Assembly: GCA_002839185.1 (NCBI GenBank)
Contig: PGXO01000006.1
Location: forward strand, 4,764 to 68,763
DNA: 64,000 bases
Reading direction: 5' to 3'
DNA from: Synergistetes bacterium HGW-Synergistetes-1
Lineage (GTDB): Bacteria > Synergistota > Synergistia > Synergistales > Synergistaceae
The stretch's first letter is position 1, and each line of letters begins with the position of its first letter. The notes under the pieces are model-generated. The model saw only the letters and a program-made list of their open reading frames with translations. It had not been told where the DNA came from and made no database searches. Below are positions 60,937-64,000 of this stretch, one piece after another. A program made the position numbers and the translations under genes.

Positions 60937-61206
60937 AGAAGTGCGGTTTGAAGATACCGCGAGAAATGGCGATCATATCGCCGAGAAGAGCCGCTACAGC
61001 CGGCGAAAAGCAGAACCTGAGGATTTCGCCTCTCTCCGTCATTCCCGTGTGCAGTTGGTGTAACTACCAGCCGATTTGCGCAACGCGTCACTCGTTGCTT
61101 CTCTGTCCGTGAGCCGGGATCCATGGGTTTGGATTTTTGCATTAGAATCGCTATGATCTCAATTTTAACATTATACCTATTTTTCATGCGTACTCATTAT
61201 TTATGT
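60937..61206. repeat. Hairpin-module array G
   Basis: GAAG-TGCGGTTTGAAGATACCGC-GAGAAATGGCGATCATATCGCC-GAGAAG (60937-60987), a degraded ATTCCCG...CGGGATCCATGG repeat (61038-61126) with an 80-base insertion in its loop, then AT-rich sequence to the hicA promoter. No gene. Confidence 0.5.
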
Positions 61207-61235
61207 TTGACATACTCCAAAAAGGAGTATAAAAT
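61207..61235 (+). promoter_or_regulatory. hicAB promoter with embedded operator
   Basis: TTGACA (61207-61212), 17-base spacer, TAAAAT (61230-61235). The spacer is almost entirely an inverted repeat ATACTCC-N5-GGAGTAT (61212-61230), a likely HicB (or HicAB) operator. Confidence 0.85.
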
Positions 61236-61267
61236 ATACTTATCCCGACAGAGCGGAGGGGGACACC

Positions 61268-61465
61268 ATTAATAAAAAGGAAATCGTCAAAATTTTAAAA
61301 AAGGCCGGTTGGATAGAAACTGATCTGGGTAACGGAAGCCACATAGTTTTTATCCATCCTGTAACTAAAGGAAGAACTGTAGTCCCCAGCAACAAAGGCA
61401 AAGACATTCCTAAAGGAACATTGGCGGCAATAAGACGCCAGACCGGAATAGACGAGATCCGCTAA
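61268..61465 (+). CDS. hicA: HicA-family mRNA interferase toxin with ATT start
   Basis: 65 residues: NKKEIVKILKKAGW, then LGNGSHIVFIHP with the catalytic His 25, TVVPSNKGKDIPKGTLAAI and IRRQTGI. This is a complete HicA dsRBD-like toxin. No ATG, GTG or TTG lies in frame between the upstream stop (61208) and the conserved start; ATT at 61268, preceded by GGAGGGGG, is the only fitting initiator. AUU is a rare start codon (known from infC), which would keep toxin synthesis low. 17 bases before hicB. Confidence 0.88.
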   Translation: MNKKEIVKILKKAGWIETDLGNGSHIVFIHPVTKGRTVVPSNKGKDIPKGTLAAIRRQTGIDEIR

Positions 61466-61482
61466 GAAAGGAGTGTTTTCAC

Positions 61483-61893
61483 ATGAATAAAAAAGACCTT
61501 GCTATTTACCCTGCAATTTTTGAATATGCTGAAGACGGTATAACGATCACTTTTCCGGACCTTCCGGGATGTATCTCATGCGCAGGATCTCAGGAGGAAG
61601 CCATTTATATGGCGAAAGACGTTCTCGGTGTTTTCATCACGGCCTGCGAATCTCTCGGAGACACCATCCCTGTTCCGTCAAAAGGGACCGATATCAAAAC
61701 GGAGCCCGGTCAGTCAGTTTTTATGATCGACGTCTGGCTTCCCATTTACAGGGAAGAAAAACGGTCAGGCAGCGTCAAGAAAAATGTAACAATACCGGTA
61801 TGGCTGAATTCACTGGCTGAAAAACAAAAACTCAATTTTTCACAGATCCTTCAGGCAGGTATAAAAGCTTCGCTGGGCATCCAGGACAGATAA
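61483..61893 (+). CDS. hicB: HicB-family antitoxin
   Basis: 136 residues. N-terminal partial RNase H fold (YPAIFEYAEDGITITFPDLPG, CAGSQEEAIYMAKDVL), C-terminal ribbon-helix-helix DNA-binding part (VTIPVWLNSLAEKQKLNFSQILQAGIKASLG). Neutralises HicA and represses the promoter at 61207. AAGGAG upstream of the ATG gives it a stronger start than hicA. Confidence 0.92.
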   Translation: MNKKDLAIYPAIFEYAEDGITITFPDLPGCISCAGSQEEAIYMAKDVLGVFITACESLGDTIPVPSKGTDIKTEPGQSVFMIDVWLPIYREEKRSGSVKKNVTIPVWLNSLAEKQKLNFSQILQAGIKASLGIQDR

Positions 61894-62200
61894 AGCAGAT
61901 TTAAACGACAGAGCAAAGACAAAAGCAGGCGAGGAGCATATCCGCCTGCCTTTGTTGTCGATCAATATCTCAGATACCTAATGGCAAAACCGGTAATATT
62001 TATTACCGGATAAAGGTGAAACCGGAAATAATTATGACCGGGGAATTGACCCATAAGTCTTGAAGACTGAATTCTCCGGCGGATGCACTCTCCGCCAGCA
62101 TTTACAACTGCACTATCGCTTCACCACAGCTTCACGCGACATGTTTTGTCGCAGTTTCACAATTGTCAATGCCGCTCGCCCATGCTTGACATTCCCATTA
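61894..62200. repeat. Hairpin-module array H
   Basis: After hicB: a short GCAGGCG...CGCCTGC hairpin (61926-61952) that may terminate hicAB, an AACCGGTAATAATTATTACCGG region (61988-62040), ATTCTCCGGCGGATGCACTCTCCGCC (62072-62098) and the 70-base unit on the minus strand (62101-62166) with a 3-base deletion. No gene seen. Confidence 0.6.
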
Positions 62201-62257
62201 ATATTTATAGTTTGATGTCAATTCGTGTAATAACCAAATAATATTATTGAGTTATTG

Positions 62258-62285
62258 TTGACTCAACATAATTATGGGCTATACT
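62258..62285 (+). promoter_or_regulatory. Promoter of the NYN leader RNA
   Basis: TTGACT (62258-62263), 16-base spacer, TATACT (62280-62285); start expected near 62292. Confidence 0.8.
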
Positions 62286-62291
62286 AGTATT

Positions 62292-62367
62292 AAATAAGCC
62301 CTGTGGTTTTCCACAGCCCCCCGGTCGGTCACGGCTCTGAAAAGAGTGCGGACGCGGGGTTTTTTTT
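62292..62367 (+). ncRNA. Compact structured RNA ending in a terminator, upstream of the NYN gene
   Basis: About 76 bases. First hairpin CTGTGG-TTTT-CCACAG (62301-62316). Second, larger fold opened by CCCC (62317-62320) and closed by GGGG (62356-62359), with GTC/GAC (62324-62326 / 62351-62353) and CTC-TGAAAA-GAG (62335-62346) inside, followed by eight T (62360-62367). The T-run ends 4 bases before the ribosome site of the NYN gene, so it is either a separate small RNA or a transcription attenuator. Confidence 0.6.
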
Positions 62368-62380
62368 AGGGGTGATCATT

Positions 62381-63040
62381 TTGAGAAAGTCTGCATTCTT
62401 TATTGATGGCTTCAATCTTTATCATTCTCTGGATAACACAAGACTTTATCATAAGTACAAATGGCTTAACCTCTGGAAGCTCTCAGAATTACTGCTTCTG
62501 TCCAACGAAGAATTACAGGATGTTTATTACTTCAGCGCCTACACTGATTGGAATGACAGCAGGAAACTGCGCCATCAAAATTATGTTTTGCTCAATAAAA
62601 ATTGTGGATGTAAAGTGATACTTGGAAAGTTCATGAAAAAAGATCGAACGAGTATGGTTGAATGTAATACCCCCTGTAAAACAGAAGTCCAGCGATATTG
62701 CCGTAAAAAATATATTGCTCATGAGGAAAAAATGACCGATGTTAATATTGCAGTAAATATTGTAAAAGCTGCAGCGCTTAAAACTTATGAAGCCATTTAT
62801 CTACTTTCCGGCGACAACGATCTTATACCATCTTTGAAAACAGCTCTTGAAATATCCCCTGATATTAAGATAAGAGTGGTGTTGCCGATCAATGCAAAGG
62901 CAAAAAGTTTAATGTCTTTTTGTTCTGATCACTCATTGAGATATATACGAATTAAAGAAAGCCTTCTTTCTTCATCCCAGTTTCCGGATCCAGTCTTCAT
63001 AAAGGATTTAAGATACGATAAACCCGAACACTGGAACTAG
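62381..63040 (+). CDS. NYN-domain (LabA/DUF88-like) ribonuclease
   Basis: 219 residues from TTG 62381 (AGGGGTG 6 bases upstream); a GTG at 62372 overlaps that site. PIN-like nuclease residues: FFIDGFNLYHSL (metal-binding Asp), EKMTDVNIAVNIV and LLSGDNDLIPSL. Four Cys around 90-110 (CGCK, CNTPC, YCRKK) suggest a small metal site in the insert. Family members cut RNA and often sit in defence islands. The gene lies directly downstream of a terminator-like RNA, so its expression probably depends on readthrough. Confidence 0.82.
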   Translation: MRKSAFFIDGFNLYHSLDNTRLYHKYKWLNLWKLSELLLLSNEELQDVYYFSAYTDWNDSRKLRHQNYVLLNKNCGCKVILGKFMKKDRTSMVECNTPCKTEVQRYCRKKYIAHEEKMTDVNIAVNIVKAAALKTYEAIYLLSGDNDLIPSLKTALEISPDIKIRVVLPINAKAKSLMSFCSDHSLRYIRIKESLLSSSQFPDPVFIKDLRYDKPEHWN

Positions 63041-63159
63041 CCTTAATGTTATGGCTGTATTAGAAGTAGAATTATATTGAAGTATTACCTTATATCATGC
63101 CAAATGGTAAAAAATATCATTTAGTGCCTTTAAGACAAAATTAAGAAGAGGATAATATA
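63041..63159. other. Short non-coding gap
   Basis: AT-rich, no terminator or clear promoter seen; GAGGATAATATA precedes the GTG of the next gene. Confidence 0.4.
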
Positions 63160-64000
63160 GTGACCCAAAAATATATGAATCCCACATATGATGATCTGCT
63201 TCGTGAAAATGCTCTACTAAGAGCAGAAATAGATAAACTAAAAAGAAAATTAGGCATGACTTCTAAAGCGCTTTCATCTGATTTTTCAATATCTTCAACG
63301 ATAGATACGGATCGCATTTCAATGGATATTCAGTCCCATCCACATATACACAAGCACAGCAGTCCCGATGAAAAAATTGAATTGTTTATGGAATTATTTT
63401 CAGGGCGCACTGATGTTTATGCTAAGAGATATGAAAACAAGCGTACCGGAAAATCCGGATATGTTCCTGCTTGTAACAACGAGTGGGTTAGAGGTATCTG
63501 TGAAAAACCCAAAATCAAATGTTCTAAATGTCCAAAACGTGACTTGCTCCCATTAACAAAAGCAGTCATTGACTGCCACTTAAGGGGAAAAGACCCACAT
63601 GGCGAAGATGTTGTAGGTGTATATCCGATGCTTTCCGATGAGACGTGCCGATTCCTTGTCGCTGATTTTGATAATGATAACTGGCAGGACGATGTGACTG
63701 TTTTTGGGGATGTTTGCAACCAGCACGGTCTAAACGTTTATGTGGAGCGGTCCCGCTCCGGTAATGGTGCTCACATTTGGTTTTTCTTTGATAAACCAAT
63801 ATCCTGCACCTTGGCACGTCAGTTGGGCAGCGGATTGCTGACAGTTGCGATGGAGCAGCGGCATAACCTTAGCTTTGCGTCTTATGACCGTTTTCTGCCA
63901 AACCAGGACACGATGCCTAATGGTGGGTTTGGTAATCTTATTGCGTTACCGTTGCAGGGATTGGTTCGCAAAAAAGGATATAGTGAATTTGTTGATGAAC
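63160..64000 (+). CDS. TOTE conflict system archaeo-eukaryotic primase, N-terminal part (runs off the window)
   Basis: 280 codons from GTG 63160, open to the window end. Residues about 10-35 form a coiled coil (LLRENALLRAEIDKLKRKL). About 70-280 is the TOTE-type AEP domain: ELFSGRTDVYAKRYENKRTGKSGYVPACNNEW (split), a Cys cluster CEKPKIKCSKCPKR, VGVYPMLSDETCRFLVADFDND with the catalytic D-x-D, ERSRSGNGAHIWFFF (S-x-H motif), SYDRFLPNQDTMPNGGFGNLIALPLQ. In known TOTE loci such proteins continue into or are followed by helicase and nuclease domains; those would lie beyond 64000. Confidence 0.88.
   Translation, partial: MTQKYMNPTYDDLLRENALLRAEIDKLKRKLGMTSKALSSDFSISSTIDTDRISMDIQSHPHIHKHSSPDEKIELFMELFSGRTDVYAKRYENKRTGKSGYVPACNNEWVRGICEKPKIKCSKCPKRDLLPLTKAVIDCHLRGKDPHGEDVVGVYPMLSDETCRFLVADFDNDNWQDDVTVFGDVCNQHGLNVYVERSRSGNGAHIWFFFDKPISCTLARQLGSGLLTVAMEQRHNLSFASYDRFLPNQDTMPNGGFGNLIALPLQGLVRKKGYSEFVDE

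Noticed and set aside
60836-61042. N-terminal extension of the pRiA4b ORF-3-like protein
   Set aside because: The first 69 codons include repeat sequence; ATG 60835 has GGAGG and fits the family start.
61483-63040. hicB and the NYN gene as one operon
   Set aside because: A 340-base gap with repeats, a separate consensus promoter and a terminator-like RNA separate them.

Overview
The window reads as a chromosomal segment of a Gram-negative, outer-membrane-bearing anaerobe of the phylum Synergistota. Three things point there: a C-terminal GGCSAG plus hydrophobic stretch plus RRRK tail of the Synergist-CTERM type on the GH81 protein, two DUF3798 periplasmic binding proteins beside a BMP/sugar-type ABC importer, and TolC/HlyD components beside an amino-acid-fermenting gene set (gdhA, threonine aldolase, Xaa-Pro peptidase, amino-acid symporter). 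The assignment is inference from families, not from a marker gene tree.

Layout. 1-578: repeats. 579-2518 (minus): FetAB-type iron exporter and a YaiI/DUF188 protein. 2625-8854: a tightly packed four-gene plus-strand operon that looks like an undescribed exopolysaccharide synthesis and export machine (TolC fused to a glycosidase-like TIM-barrel domain; HlyD adaptor; zinc-ribbon TackOD1-like protein with a GGDEF-like end lacking its motif; processive GT2 synthase). 8857-19740: housekeeping run (TauE/SafE permease, HTH protein, YfcE, GAF protein, PHP phosphatase, threonine aldolase, TldE, amidase, GerMN protein, RNase PH, RdgB, SecG, nicotinate phosphoribosyltransferase). 19748-22301: structured leader, rplM-rpsI, a candidate small RNA, CorA. 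22401-27765: HlyD/ABC/ABC/permease/TolC drug-type exporter. 28064-32234: glutamate dehydrogenase, PanE-like reductase, dicarboxylate/amino-acid symporter, tRNA-Leu(GAG). 32416-37253 (minus): ylxM-ffh-rpsP-khpA-rimM-trmD-rplS, with TrmD fused to a second SPOUT methyltransferase. 37395-46944: two DUF3798 proteins, M24 peptidase and dehydrogenase, then an ABC importer. 46991-55xxx: MscS, Ca2+-type P-ATPase, GH81 glucanase, alpha/beta hydrolase.

From about 56.4 kb to the end the window is an accessory region: a frameshifted dinD remnant, half an MFS gene, RloA-RloB (AbiL-like) defence pair, a pRiA4b ORF-3-like gene, a HicAB toxin-antitoxin with an AUU start for the toxin, an NYN-domain RNase preceded by a compact terminator-like RNA, and the start of a TOTE conflict-system primase that runs off the window. 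Arrays of short GAAG/GAAT-spaced hairpins occupy most gaps here and in 1-300, 47.9-48.6 and 51.4-51.7 kb; a separate MITE-like palindrome lies at two gene ends (fetB and the P-type ATPase).

The best candidates for new biology are the exopolysaccharide operon at 2625-8854 and the NYN protein with its upstream RNA at 62258-63040; the modular hairpin repeats and the HicA AUU start come next. All function calls are from reading the translated sequence; no database search was possible.
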